Source: JBFLYH01 sp964630235 (GTDB lineage Bacteria; Oederibacteriota; JAAXVQ01; JAUVAV01). From it: 64,000 nt of DNA. The DNA is taken from NCBI GenBank assembly GCA_964630235.1, contig CAZVUO010000003.1, positions 62,001-126,000 on the forward strand. The letters run 5' to 3'. Below, piece after piece: positions 42,122 through 51,278 of this stretch (position 1 is its first letter; every line of letters begins with the position of its first letter). The notes beneath the pieces were generated by a model that saw only the letters and a list, made by a program, of their open reading frames with translations, did not search any database and was not told the origin of the DNA. Made by a program: the position numbers and the translations under genes.

Positions 42122-45100
42122 TTAACGGGTTTTTCGCGAGGCCTTGGCTGCGCGTGTCGGCGCGGCCAAGGCCTTTTCTTCCAAGACCTTGATCGCGGCC
42201 GCGATCAAACCCCGGTGAGCGGTCTTGCTTTCCAGTTTGGAAAACAGGCTGTACACGGGCGGCACGACCAAAAGGGTCAGCAACGTGGACACGATCACTC
42301 CGCCGATGATGGTCACGGCCATGGGCACGCGGCTCTCCGCGCCCGGCCCGATGGCCAGGGCCACGGGCGTGGCGCCGGCGATGATGGCCACGGAGGTCAT
42401 CAGGATCGGCCGGAGCCGGATCGGGCAGGCTTCCAGCAGGGCCTCGCGCACGGCCAGGCCCCTGGTCTCCCGCAGGCGGTTGGTGAAATCCACCAGGAGA
42501 ATGGAATTTTTCTTCACGATCCCGAGCAGCAGGATCATGCCGATCATGCTGTAGATATTAAGGGACTGGTGCGTCAGCCAAAGAGCCAGCAGCGCGCCGG
42601 ACACGCTGAACGGTAAGGCCATGAGGATGGTGACCGGGTCAATATAGCTGTTGTACTGCGACGCGAGGATCATGTAGGCGATCAGGATGCCCAGGAGCAT
42701 GGCCATGATGAGGTCGCCGAAGGATTCCTGGAAGGTCTGGGCGCTGCCGCCGATCTCCACATGGTAGTCCCCGGGCAGGAGCTCGCGGGCGATCTCCTGG
42801 ACGGTTTCCAAGGCTTTGGCCTGGGACTTCCCGGCCGCCACGTTGGCGGAGATCGAGATGGCCCGTTCCCGGTTCTTGCGCGAAATGGACTGCAGGGTGG
42901 GTTTTTCCTCGAAACGCACCACCTTGGTCAGGGGGATCAGCTCCCCGCGGTTGTTGCGAACGTACAGCCCCTTGATGCGTTCGTCCCGCTCCCGGTTGTC
43001 TTCCTGCAGTTTGACCCGGATGTCGTAGCGGTGGCCGCCTTTGGGATAAGTGCCGACCTTCACGCCGCCGATCATGGAATTGATCACTTCGCCGATGGAC
43101 ACGACATTGACGCCGTGCAGGGCCGCCTGGTTCCGGTCCGGGATCACGTGCAGTTCAGGCTGTCCCACCCGGTAATCCGTGTCCAGGTCCGTGACCAGCC
43201 CGGTCTTTTCGAGCTCCTGGCTGATCCGTTCCGAATAGACCGCGAGCTGTTCCCAATCCGGCCCCTGGACGGTAAATTCGACCGGGAACCCGCGGGAAGC
43301 CGTGAAGGAACGGAGCGAGGGGTCCTGCACCACGGCTTTGAGGTCCCGGATCTCCTTCAAGGTTTTGCGGCAGCAGTCCATCATGTCCTGCTGGGTGAAC
43401 TCTCTGCCGGTCTCCGGGTTCACGCCGCGCTGCCCCTTGGGTTTCAAGGTGACGAACACCATACCGTTGTTGATCGAACCGCCGCCGACCCCCGCGAATA
43501 TCCTCTGGACCTCCGGCCGTTTCAGGAGCATCGCCTCGACCTCCCGAACGCGGGAATCCGTGTACTCCAAGGACGTCCCGACCGGCGTTTGGAGCCGGAT
43601 CATGAACCGGCCCTGGTCCTCTGGAGGCATGAACTCCTTATTGAGTCTTCCCACCAACAGGAAACTGGCCCCGAAGAGCAACAGGGAGACCGTCACCACT
43701 TTCCACCGATGCTGCAAAACCCATCCCAGGACCGCGCGGTAAAACTCCTTGAACCAAGTAAGGCCCGTTTCCATCCCCTGGCCCAGCCAGGTGCGGCGCT
43801 TTCCGACTTCCAGGAACTGCGAACAGCGCATGGGCGTCAGGGTGACGGCCTCCAGGAGGGAGAGGAGGACCGCCACGGTGATGGTGACGCCGAACTGGAA
43901 GAAGAACTTGCCGATCACACCGCGCATGAAGGCCACGGGCAGGAAGATGGCCACGATCGCCAGGCTGGTGGCCGTGGCCGCGAACGTGATCTCCCGGGCG
44001 CCGACCAGGGCCGCGGGCACTTTGTCCTCGCCGGCTTCGCGGTGGCGCATGATGTTCTCGAGCATCATGATGGCGTCGTCCACCACGATGCCGATCACCA
44101 GGGACAGGGCCATCAGGGTGAAGGTATTCAGGGTGAACCCGGAGAAGTACAGCACCAAAAAGGTGCCCACCACCGAGGTGGGGATGGCCAGCAGCACGTT
44201 GATCGTGGAGGACCAGGACCCCAGGAACAGCCAGCAGACCAGCGCGGTCAGGATCGCCGAGAGGATCAGGGTGAAGTTCATATCCTCGACCTCCCGCTCG
44301 GTAAACACCGTGGCGTCCATGTTGACCGCCATGTGCATGTCCGAAGGCAGGATCTTCTGTACTTCGGCCATGCGCTTTTTGACCGCTTTGGCCACCGCCA
44401 CTTCGTTGACGCCGGATTGCTTGATGACCGCCAGTCCAACGGCCGTCCGGCCCATGCCCCGGCCATAACGCCGGATGTCCGCCGTGCCCTCCTCCACTTT
44501 GGCCACCTGTCCCAGGCGGACGGGCACGTAGTTCGGCGAACCGCCGCGGGAATGAATGATCAGGTCCTCGAACTCCCCGACCGTGCTGGCCTCCCCCAGG
44601 ACGCGCACGTTCAGCTCCCGCTTCCCACTCTTGACCCATCCGGCCGGAAGCTCGGAGTGCTGCTGGCGGATGGTGTTGGTCACGTCGTTGACCGTGAGCG
44701 CGTACCGCGCCAAGTCCCGGTCCGAGACCCAGATGCGCAGGTTGGGGTCCACGTAGCCCATCATGTCAATGCTGCCCACACCAGACACCGTGGTGAATTT
44801 CCCCTGCAACTGGTCCCGCACGTAAGCCATGAGCTTGGGCCGCGGCATGGTCTCGCTTTCCACGGCCAGCATGAGGATCGGTTGTTCCTCGGGATTGGTC
44901 TTGTGGATCTCGTACGGGTCCATGTCATCGGGCAGGTCGCGGATGATGCTTTGCAGTTTGGCCTCGACGTCCTGCTGGGCCAGGTCAATGTTACGGGAGA
45001 GTTCGAACTCCAGGGTGACGCGGGCGAACCCGTTGCGCGAGGAGGACGTGATGGCCCGCACGCCCTGGACGCTCATGAGCGCGCTCTCCACGATGTCCAC

Positions 45101-45289
45101 CACGTCCGTCTCCATGACCTCCGGGGCCGCGCCCGGCATGCGCAGGGAGACCGACACCACGGGATAGTCCACGTCCGGCAGGCGGCTCACCCCCATGCGG
45201 GAAAAAGCGATGCCGCCAAAAATGATCAGCGCGGACATAAGCATCCAGGCGAAGACCGGCCGGCGGATGGAAATATCGGAGAGAATCAT
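42122..45289 (-). CDS. RND efflux transporter, HAE1 (AcrB-like) family
   Basis: 1055-residue inner-membrane proton antiporter with the standard twelve helices and two large periplasmic loops. Typical stretches are ISIRRPVFAWMLMSALIIFG at the start, GIVVDDAIMMLENIMRHREA (the proton-relay Asp pair in helix 4) and LGIVKKNSILLVDFTNRLRE. It is made with the TolC-type gene upstream (ATGA overlap). No membrane-fusion adaptor (AcrA/HlyD type) lies in the operon, unusual for a complete tripartite pump. Substrate unknown. Confidence 0.95.
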   Translation of the reverse strand: MILSDISIRRPVFAWMLMSALIIFGGIAFSRMGVSRLPDVDYPVVSVSLRMPGAAPEVMETDVVDIVESALMSVQGVRAITSSSRNGFARVTLEFELSRNIDLAQQDVEAKLQSIIRDLPDDMDPYEIHKTNPEEQPILMLAVESETMPRPKLMAYVRDQLQGKFTTVSGVGSIDMMGYVDPNLRIWVSDRDLARYALTVNDVTNTIRQQHSELPAGWVKSGKRELNVRVLGEASTVGEFEDLIIHSRGGSPNYVPVRLGQVAKVEEGTADIRRYGRGMGRTAVGLAVIKQSGVNEVAVAKAVKKRMAEVQKILPSDMHMAVNMDATVFTEREVEDMNFTLILSAILTALVCWLFLGSWSSTINVLLAIPTSVVGTFLVLYFSGFTLNTFTLMALSLVIGIVVDDAIMMLENIMRHREAGEDKVPAALVGAREITFAATATSLAIVAIFLPVAFMRGVIGKFFFQFGVTITVAVLLSLLEAVTLTPMRCSQFLEVGKRRTWLGQGMETGLTWFKEFYRAVLGWVLQHRWKVVTVSLLLFGASFLLVGRLNKEFMPPEDQGRFMIRLQTPVGTSLEYTDSRVREVEAMLLKRPEVQRIFAGVGGGSINNGMVFVTLKPKGQRGVNPETGREFTQQDMMDCCRKTLKEIRDLKAVVQDPSLRSFTASRGFPVEFTVQGPDWEQLAVYSERISQELEKTGLVTDLDTDYRVGQPELHVIPDRNQAALHGVNVVSIGEVINSMIGGVKVGTYPKGGHRYDIRVKLQEDNRERDERIKGLYVRNNRGELIPLTKVVRFEEKPTLQSISRKNRERAISISANVAAGKSQAKALETVQEIARELLPGDYHVEIGGSAQTFQESFGDLIMAMLLGILIAYMILASQYNSYIDPVTILMALPFSVSGALLALWLTHQSLNIYSMIGMILLLGIVKKNSILLVDFTNRLRETRGLAVREALLEACPIRLRPILMTSVAIIAGATPVALAIGPGAESRVPMAVTIIGGVIVSTLLTLLVVPPVYSLFSKLESKTAHRGLIAAAIKVLEEKALAAPTRAAKASRKTR

Positions 45290-46569
45290 GGTTGGGGATC
45301 TCCTGTCCGTACCTGAATCGGGGCCGCGGCGATGGCGGCCTGGAAGCGGGCATACGCGATCCAGACCGCATAACCGGAACGGTCGAAACTCCTCAGTGTA
45401 TCCTGGTCTGCGGCCAGCGCTTGCAGGACATCCAGGTTAGTGGCCAGGCCCAGGTTGTAATCGCGCAGCACGGCCAGATAGTTTTTATGAGCCAGGGCCG
45501 AAGCTTTTTCCCACGCTTGCCGCTGGGCCAGACCGGCCCGCACGGTGGCGTAATGGCCGCGAATCTCCTGTTCGGCCGCGCGGCGCAGCCGCTCCCAGGC
45601 TAATTCGTTCTGCCTCAGCTGCGCTTGGGCTTCGGCGGTGGTGGCGGCGACCGCCCCGCCCAAAAACAGCGGCAGGGTCAGGGCGAGCTGCGCATCCCAG
45701 GTGTTCTCCCGGGAAACGCCGGATCCATATAGATAATAATTAGCGCTCGCATCCAGGGAGGGCCAGTGCCCGCCTTGGGCGACACCGACGGCATCACGGC
45801 CGGCTTCAACCCGGCTGCGCGCCGCCGCGATATCCGGCCGGTTTTGCGCCCGGTCGAGATAGGTCTCCACCGGCTCCAACACCTGCGTGAACGGCGCGGG
45901 AGCCTGGCACTGGCTGTCCCGCGGCAGGCCGGTAAGGAAGGCCAAGAGCTCTCTGGTCACGTCCAGCACGCCCCGCAATTCCTGAACCTGGGCCTGCAAA
46001 CCCGCCTGGGCGGACTGGACCGATAAAACCTCGCTGTCCCGCGAACGTCCGATGCGCACCCGGTCCTGTAAATCCTTGATCCGCTGATCGTACAGGCGTA
46101 ATTGAATGGCCAGGTGCGCCTGTTCGGTTTCCAACGAGAGCACGGTGAAGAACGCTTCAGCCACGTCCTGGTAAAGCTGCAGGTTCACCCACTGCCACGC
46201 TTCTTTTTCGGCCGTGATCAGGTTTTGGGCTTGACGCAGGGCCGCGTATTCCCGGAACCCCCGGAACAACGGTTGCACCGCGGCCAGCTTGGCTACGGTT
46301 TGGTCCGACGCCGGGCCGTTTTTCTCCTGCTGGTGAAGGTACGTTCCCTGCAGGGAAACACCGGGGAGCACGGCCGCCAGGGCCTGGCGATAGCGGGCTT
46401 CGGCCTGGTTGATCAATTCCGTTTGGCCGGCTAAAACCTCGCTCTGCTTTAGGGCCGCCTGGAAACATGTTTCCAGCGTCAAACCCGGGTCAGCCGCCCC
46501 CGCAGGCGCGGCGGATGCCCAGATCAGGCAGCAGGCCAAAAGCCCGATGCGACCGTCCGTCTTCGCCAT
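45286..46569 (-). CDS. TolC-family outer-membrane efflux protein
   Basis: 427 residues; signal peptide ending near GAA-ADP. The duplicated outer-membrane-efflux (OEP) pattern of long amphipathic helices is visible, with LTLETCFQAALKQSEVLAGQ starting repeat 1 and RPDIAAARSRVEAGRDAVGV starting repeat 2, and a typical ending ATNLDVLQALAADQDTLRSF. It forms the outer-membrane exit duct for the RND pump that directly follows. First gene of the two-gene operon. Confidence 0.92.
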   Translation of the reverse strand: MAKTDGRIGLLACCLIWASAAPAGAADPGLTLETCFQAALKQSEVLAGQTELINQAEARYRQALAAVLPGVSLQGTYLHQQEKNGPASDQTVAKLAAVQPLFRGFREYAALRQAQNLITAEKEAWQWVNLQLYQDVAEAFFTVLSLETEQAHLAIQLRLYDQRIKDLQDRVRIGRSRDSEVLSVQSAQAGLQAQVQELRGVLDVTRELLAFLTGLPRDSQCQAPAPFTQVLEPVETYLDRAQNRPDIAAARSRVEAGRDAVGVAQGGHWPSLDASANYYLYGSGVSRENTWDAQLALTLPLFLGGAVAATTAEAQAQLRQNELAWERLRRAAEQEIRGHYATVRAGLAQRQAWEKASALAHKNYLAVLRDYNLGLATNLDVLQALAADQDTLRSFDRSGYAVWIAYARFQAAIAAAPIQVRTGDPQP

Positions 46570-46673
46570 GCTCTACCTCTGGCAACAGGTGATTGATTAA
46601 AAGTGGCAGGATTATAACATGAAGAGCGACGGCTTTTGTAGTTAAGAAAACATGAGCAGGCTGATAGCCCGCA

Positions 46674-47525
46674 TCAGCTTTTAACCAGCTGCTGGGTCCG
46701 CTGGACCTCGCCTTGCAGGCTGATCTGCACGGTGTGCAGGGGCAGAGAGCGGCCGGCGCGTAACAGCGCCTCTTGGGCGAGACTGGTCAACCCCCCGCAG
46801 CAAGGCACCTCCATGTGCAGGACCGTCACCGAGCGGAGGTCGTTCTGTCCGAAAATGGCGGTCAGTTTTTCCAGATAGGCCTCCGTATCGTCCAATTTCG
46901 GGCAGCCGATGACCGTAACCCGCCCGGCCAGCCAGCGGCCATGCAGGTCCGGCGCGGCAAATCCAGCGCAGTCCGCGGCGATCAGCAGGTCGGCGTTCCG
47001 GAAATAGGGCGCCCGCGGATTGGCCAGGTGGATCTGAACCGGCCAGTTTTGAAGCTGGGAGGGAACGGTCCCTCCCTCCGCGGCCGGGCTCTGGACCGCG
47101 GCCGGCGGCTGCAGCGTCCGCAGCCGGGACCCCGGACAGCCGCCGTGCCGCTGTGCTGGCGTTTCGGGCTCTGCGCGGGGGTTTTCGATCTCGTGGACGC
47201 GCAGGTAGGCTTCCGCTTGGGCAAGGAGCTCCATTTCTCCGTGCTCCCGCAAATGGGTCAAATGGGCGCGGATGGTATTGGGCCCCTGGCGGACGATATT
47301 GTCCATGACCTTGGCTTCGTCATAGGCCCCGGCCTCGCGTTCTTCCAGGCGGATGGCGCCCTCCGGGCAGTGGCCCAGGCAGGCGCCCAGCCCATCGCAG
47401 AACAAATCACCTACCAGCCGCGCCTTGCCGTCAATGATCTGCAGCGCCCCTTCGGGGCAGTTGGGGATGCAGAGCGCGCAGCCCGTGCAGCGTTCCTCGT
47501 CGATCTGGATGATCTTGCGTTTCAC
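46674..47525 (-). CDS. 4Fe-4S ferredoxin-type protein with C-terminal CCGG motif
   Basis: 283 residues; GTG start with GGGAGGTGGGG just upstream. Two N-terminal [4Fe-4S] motifs are CTGCALCIPNCP (13-24) and CDGLGACLGHCP (43-54). A hydrophilic spacer is followed by an unassigned domain with VIGCPKLDDTEAYLEKL and LHMEVPCCGGLTSLAQEA, whose cysteines may bind another cluster. From memory, proteins of this type are common in anaerobes, often next to hybrid-cluster protein, and their function is unsettled. Here it is monocistronic. A palindrome lies upstream. Confidence 0.8.
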   Translation of the reverse strand: MKRKIIQIDEERCTGCALCIPNCPEGALQIIDGKARLVGDLFCDGLGACLGHCPEGAIRLEEREAGAYDEAKVMDNIVRQGPNTIRAHLTHLREHGEMELLAQAEAYLRVHEIENPRAEPETPAQRHGGCPGSRLRTLQPPAAVQSPAAEGGTVPSQLQNWPVQIHLANPRAPYFRNADLLIAADCAGFAAPDLHGRWLAGRVTVIGCPKLDDTEAYLEKLTAIFGQNDLRSVTVLHMEVPCCGGLTSLAQEALLRAGRSLPLHTVQISLQGEVQRTQQLVKS

Positions 47526-47556
47526 GCCCCACCTCCCGCATTCACAAATTATATTT

Positions 47557-47572
47557 AGGTAATATAGTACCT
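47557..47572 (-). promoter_or_regulatory. Possible operator upstream of the ferredoxin-type gene
   Basis: AGGTA-ATATAG-TACCT forms a 5-bp-arm palindrome in AT-rich DNA 32 bp before the GTG start. It is short and could be chance; a redox- or NO-responsive repressor site would fit the product. Confidence 0.3.
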
Positions 47573-47606
47573 TTTTCTTTTATTAGTCAAGGATTCTTTT
47601 CAGGGG

Positions 47607-49484
47607 TCAGGTTCCGGGTTTCCGAAAAGGCCAGAAGCGACCTGCGGCGGCCTGCCATTCCTGCCGCAGGTGCTGTACCCAGGAAACCTGCTTCTTGGCG
47701 GGCGTCAGGAGGCCTAAGGTTCTTTGCCCGGGTTTGGGTTCCCAGGGAGCGTCCACGGTGTGAAAAACCATCTCCCCGCGGTCGGTAAGGGTAAGCAAAG
47801 CCATCCAGGCGCCGCCGGTGCTGACCGAAGTCCCTCTGGGGTCATGGTGGCTTTGCCGGCGCCAGAATCCCTGCGCACCCAACTCCAGCTGGCCATCCAA
47901 ATAGTCCCAGGTGGCGGTGGTCCCGAACAAGAACCTCCCGCGAGGCGGCTGGCCGGCACGGTCGGTCGCAGCCTCTGCCGGCGCATGCTTCGGGGGCAGT
48001 TGGTACAGGTGCGCCTGCTCAAAGCGCTTCTGGTAGTGTAGGACCGCCAAGGAATTGGCTTCATCGTTGCTGGTCAGCGCCAGGAAATGGCCGGTCTCCC
48101 CCACCTCGGGATGCTCGGTCACCGTTTCAGAAAAGATGTCGCCAGCGATGGCCGTCAGGTCTTGCTGCCACGCGGTCTCCACTGCCTCAGGCCGGGCATC
48201 CACCATAACCACGTTCCTGCCAGCATTCCGTAGCTCTTTCCCTAGCAACAAGCTTAAGCGGTTTATACCGAACAGCAGGATGCCACGCTGATCCTTGCCC
48301 GAAACCCCCAGCCAGCGCGCCCAGGGCCCAGCGCTCAAGCTGTAAACGGCTACCGTACCAATGACCACGAGGATGGTTACTGGCACCAGCCGTTCCGCTT
48401 CTACGAACCCGAGGTGTCCGAGGCGCAGTGCGAACACACTAGCCACAGCCGCGGCCACGATACCCCGCGGCGCCATACCCGCCAGGAACAGGCGTTCTTG
48501 CCAGGCCAGGTCCGAGCGCCAGGTAGAAAGCAAAACGCTCGCTGGCCGCGCCACGAGCAGGAGCAAAAGCAGAAAAACCAGGCCTGACCCCCGCAGGGCC
48601 AGCACCTGCGCCAGCGAAAGCTGGGAAGCCAGCAGAATAAAAAGCGCGGGAATCAGCAACAGACTGAGATGCTCCTTGAATTCCACGATGTGCTGGATAG
48701 AAACCTGACGCTGGTTGGCCAGGGTCATGCCCATCACGGTCACCGCGAAAAAACCCATGGCCTCATCCTGCCAATAAACGGCCAGGGCGAAAACCGCCGC
48801 CACAACGGTCAGCGTGCCGGTCCCCTGCAGGCTATAGCCGATCCAGAACCGCCGCATCATCAGCGTTAATCCATATGCCGCCAACCAGCCCAGGCTACCG
48901 CCGATGACCACGGTCTTGACAAGCCCCCAGGCAAACCCGAAGGCCGCCAAGTGGGCGTCGCCGAACTGGATGGAGCGGTATATCAGGATGGCCAGGAGGG
49001 CCCCCAGCGGATCAATCCCCAAGGCCTCCCAACGGAGAATAGCGGCCAATGATTTTTTCATGCGCGCGTGCTGCAGCAAAGGTAAGATGGCGGTGGGGCC
49101 GGTGACGGCCAATATAGCGCCAAGCAGTACGGCCAATTTCCATTCGAATCCCAGGACCCATTTGGCGGCCACGGCGATCCCCACCGTCGTGGACACTAAA
49201 CCCACGCTCAGCAAGCGGCCAATCACGCGGCCATGTTGCTGGAGATCCTTAAAGTTGAGGTTGAGGCTGCCTTCGAACAGGATGACAGCCACACTGAGGG
49301 AAATAAAGGGATTAAGCAACCCTTCAGGGATCCGGGAGGTATGCAGCCAGCCGGTGAACGGCCCGAGCAGCAAGCCAAAAACAAGGTAGAACATCAGCGC
49401 CGGCACTTTCAGTCTCCACGCCAACCACTGCGAGCCGACGCCGCAGCATAGGATCAAGGCTAGGTCCACAAGCAGTCGCTCCAT
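47607..49484 (-). CDS. Na+(K+)/H+ antiporter, CPA family with TrkA-N domain
   Basis: 625 residues. The first ~390 form about 12 helices of the cation:proton antiporter fold, including LAVTGPTAILPLLQ, RWEALGIDPLGALLAILIY (ion-binding Asp) and FLAGMAPRGIVAAAVASVFA, which look most like CPA1-type. The rest starts with GILLFGINRLSLLLGKELRN and VVMVDARPEAVETA, a TrkA-N (RCK) NAD-binding domain with an incomplete glycine motif (GINRLS), followed by a beta-rich tail. The RCK part probably gates transport by nucleotide or redox state. Monocistronic; pH or K+ homeostasis is likely. Confidence 0.88.
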   Translation of the reverse strand: MERLLVDLALILCCGVGSQWLAWRLKVPALMFYLVFGLLLGPFTGWLHTSRIPEGLLNPFISLSVAVILFEGSLNLNFKDLQQHGRVIGRLLSVGLVSTTVGIAVAAKWVLGFEWKLAVLLGAILAVTGPTAILPLLQHARMKKSLAAILRWEALGIDPLGALLAILIYRSIQFGDAHLAAFGFAWGLVKTVVIGGSLGWLAAYGLTLMMRRFWIGYSLQGTGTLTVVAAVFALAVYWQDEAMGFFAVTVMGMTLANQRQVSIQHIVEFKEHLSLLLIPALFILLASQLSLAQVLALRGSGLVFLLLLLLVARPASVLLSTWRSDLAWQERLFLAGMAPRGIVAAAVASVFALRLGHLGFVEAERLVPVTILVVIGTVAVYSLSAGPWARWLGVSGKDQRGILLFGINRLSLLLGKELRNAGRNVVMVDARPEAVETAWQQDLTAIAGDIFSETVTEHPEVGETGHFLALTSNDEANSLAVLHYQKRFEQAHLYQLPPKHAPAEAATDRAGQPPRGRFLFGTTATWDYLDGQLELGAQGFWRRQSHHDPRGTSVSTGGAWMALLTLTDRGEMVFHTVDAPWEPKPGQRTLGLLTPAKKQVSWVQHLRQEWQAAAGRFWPFRKPGT

Positions 49485-49688
49485 GCCTTTACTTCCTTAT
49501 CAACCGGCTTTTAAACCCAGGAATATCGCCCTTAGTCTAACTTAATTTCTTTACGCAGGCAACCATGCCGCAAGTGGGTCCATCAGTTCCCAAGGAAACA
49601 TTTTGCCGCAATCGTCATTTTGTCGTACAATTTTGCTAACCTGCGGCGCATGTTCGCCGTTGGCACCACCTTCACCGGAGTACCCCTG

Positions 49689-50525
49689 ATGCCTGATGCC
49701 TCCCCAAACGTCCTTCACCGCGAGATGCGCCCCGGGTTTTTCGGGGCCGCCCTGCAGGCTGTGAAATACTTCGGCCTGACCAAGGCCGCGGCCCTGTGGC
49801 TGCTCCTGCGCGCCGAGGAAAGTAAATTCGTCGCGAGCGCGGCCACGCCTGAAGCCAAACGCCTGCGCGCCGAACTGCTGGCGCAGTTCAAGCTCATCTA
49901 CCGTTCCATCCTATGCCTGCACTTTCCCTTTCATTTCGCGCTGGTGGCCAAGTTCCTCCTGGACCTGAAAGTGCCGGGCCCGATCGTGGAATGCGGGGCC
50001 TTCAAAGGCGGCTCGTCGTCCCAGCTCTCGCTGCTGGCCCGGGCCACGAAGCGCAAGCTCTATGTCTGCGACTCGTTCCAGGGCCTGCCCGCGCCGGCCA
50101 AGTCCGAGGCCAAAGTGAAGATCTTCAACGACTCCCGCACGCACACCTACCAGGAGGGCGATTACGCCGCCACCCTGGACGAGATCAAGGCCAACATTTC
50201 GCGTTACGGCGCGATCGAGGTCTGCGAGTTCGTGCCGGGCTTTTTCAACCGTTCCCTGCCCAAGCTGAACGTGCGGCCCGCGGCCATCGTGCTGGATGTT
50301 GACCTGATCAGTTCGGCCCGTGACTGCCTCAAACCGCTCTGGCCGCGCCTGAGAAAAGGCGGTTACGTCTTCACCCACGAGGCCGAATCCGAGACCTATA
50401 TGCAGGGATTGCTGGATAAAGCCTGGTGGCGGACTCACCTCAAGGAATGCCCGCCGCTCATCTTCGGCGCGGGCAGCAGCCTCTCGCCCGTGGCTGAAGG
50501 CCTGGCCCTGTTCCGGAAGGTTTAG
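49689..50525 (+). CDS. TylF/MycF-type methyltransferase
   Basis: 278 residues from ATG 49689, after GGAG; a longer start is possible. The Rossmann-type region VPGPIVECGAFKGGSSSQLS, then KLYVCDSFQGLP and AAIVLDVDLISSARDCLKPL, match the TylF family of Mg- and SAM-dependent sugar O-methyltransferases (macrocin O-methyltransferase group). The Asp-rich DVDL is the expected metal site. It opens a three-gene operon with an SDR and a radical SAM protein (3-bp gap, then 11-bp overlap), suggesting modification of a sugar or lipid-linked precursor. Exact substrate unknown. Confidence 0.85.
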   Translation: MPDASPNVLHREMRPGFFGAALQAVKYFGLTKAAALWLLLRAEESKFVASAATPEAKRLRAELLAQFKLIYRSILCLHFPFHFALVAKFLLDLKVPGPIVECGAFKGGSSSQLSLLARATKRKLYVCDSFQGLPAPAKSEAKVKIFNDSRTHTYQEGDYAATLDEIKANISRYGAIEVCEFVPGFFNRSLPKLNVRPAAIVLDVDLISSARDCLKPLWPRLRKGGYVFTHEAESETYMQGLLDKAWWRTHLKECPPLIFGAGSSLSPVAEGLALFRKV

Positions 50526-50528
50526 GCT

Positions 50529-51278
50529 GTGGACAGGATCCTGATCATCGGCGCGACCTCGGCCATGGCGAGGGAGACCGCCAAGTTATACGCCCGCGAG
50601 GGCGCGGCTTTCCTGCTCGCGGCCCGCGATCCGAAAAAGCTGACCCGCTTGGCCGCGGAATTGAAAAATTCGGGCGCGGCCAAGACCATCTGCTTCCCCC
50701 TGAACGTCAATCATCACCGCCGGCACGCCGCGCTCCTGGCCCGGGCCAAAGCCCTGGGCGGCCTGGACGTGGCTCTGATCGCGCACGCCACGCCGGCCTT
50801 TCCTCTGCCCCTGGAAAAAAACCCCGGCCTTCTGCCCGGCGAGATCGAGACCAATTTTACGAGCACGGCCCTGCTGCTTCTGCGCCTGGCCGCCTGGTTC
50901 GAGCGCCAGGGACGCGGCACGATCGCCGTGCTGACCTCCGTGGCCGGGGACCGGGGGCGCCGCGACCAGTACGTTTACGCGGCCTGCAAGGCAGGCGTGA
51001 CCGTGTTCCTGCAGGGTTTGCGCCAGCGCCTGCGCCCGGCCGGGGTGTCGGTGGTGACCATCAAACCCGGCCTGACCGACACGCCCCTGACTTCTCAGCT
51101 CCCCAAGAATCCCCTCTATTCCCAACCCGCGGCCGTGGCCCGCGGCATCCAGGCCGCGATCAAGTCCAGGACCGCCGAAGCCTACGTACCCTGGTTCTGG
51201 CGGTATATCATGTGGGTGATCAAGCTCATCCCAGAAACCTGGCTGCCGTCCGCGTCCAGGAGGCGGCATGCAGCGTAA
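50529..51278 (+). CDS. Short-chain dehydrogenase/reductase, DprE2-like
   Basis: 249 residues; GTG start 3 bp after the TylF stop. NAD(P) motif IIGATSAMARETA (6-18), active-site Ser in LTSVAGDRGRRD, Tyr-x3-Lys in YVYAACKAG, and the C-terminal VVTIKPGLTDTP. The TSVAGDRGRRDQYVY pattern and a hydrophobic C-terminal helix (WRYIMWVIKLI) resemble DprE2, which reduces a 2-ketoribose on polyprenyl phosphate in actinobacteria. No DprE1 is nearby, so the name is not transferred; a membrane-associated keto-sugar reductase is the best guess. Confidence 0.85.
   Translation: MDRILIIGATSAMARETAKLYAREGAAFLLAARDPKKLTRLAAELKNSGAAKTICFPLNVNHHRRHAALLARAKALGGLDVALIAHATPAFPLPLEKNPGLLPGEIETNFTSTALLLLRLAAWFERQGRGTIAVLTSVAGDRGRRDQYVYAACKAGVTVFLQGLRQRLRPAGVSVVTIKPGLTDTPLTSQLPKNPLYSQPAAVARGIQAAIKSRTAEAYVPWFWRYIMWVIKLIPETWLPSASRRRHAA

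Noticed and set aside
42761..45316. 851-codon plus-strand frame opposite an RND gene, and similar frames at 53720-56158 and 58382-60865
   Set aside because: These are antisense shadows of GC-rich coding sequence; the minus-strand products are clear RND and P-type ATPase proteins.
50529..51278. Naming the SDR gene dprE2
   Set aside because: DprE1 and arabinan genes are absent nearby; similarity is limited to SDR motifs and a hydrophobic end.
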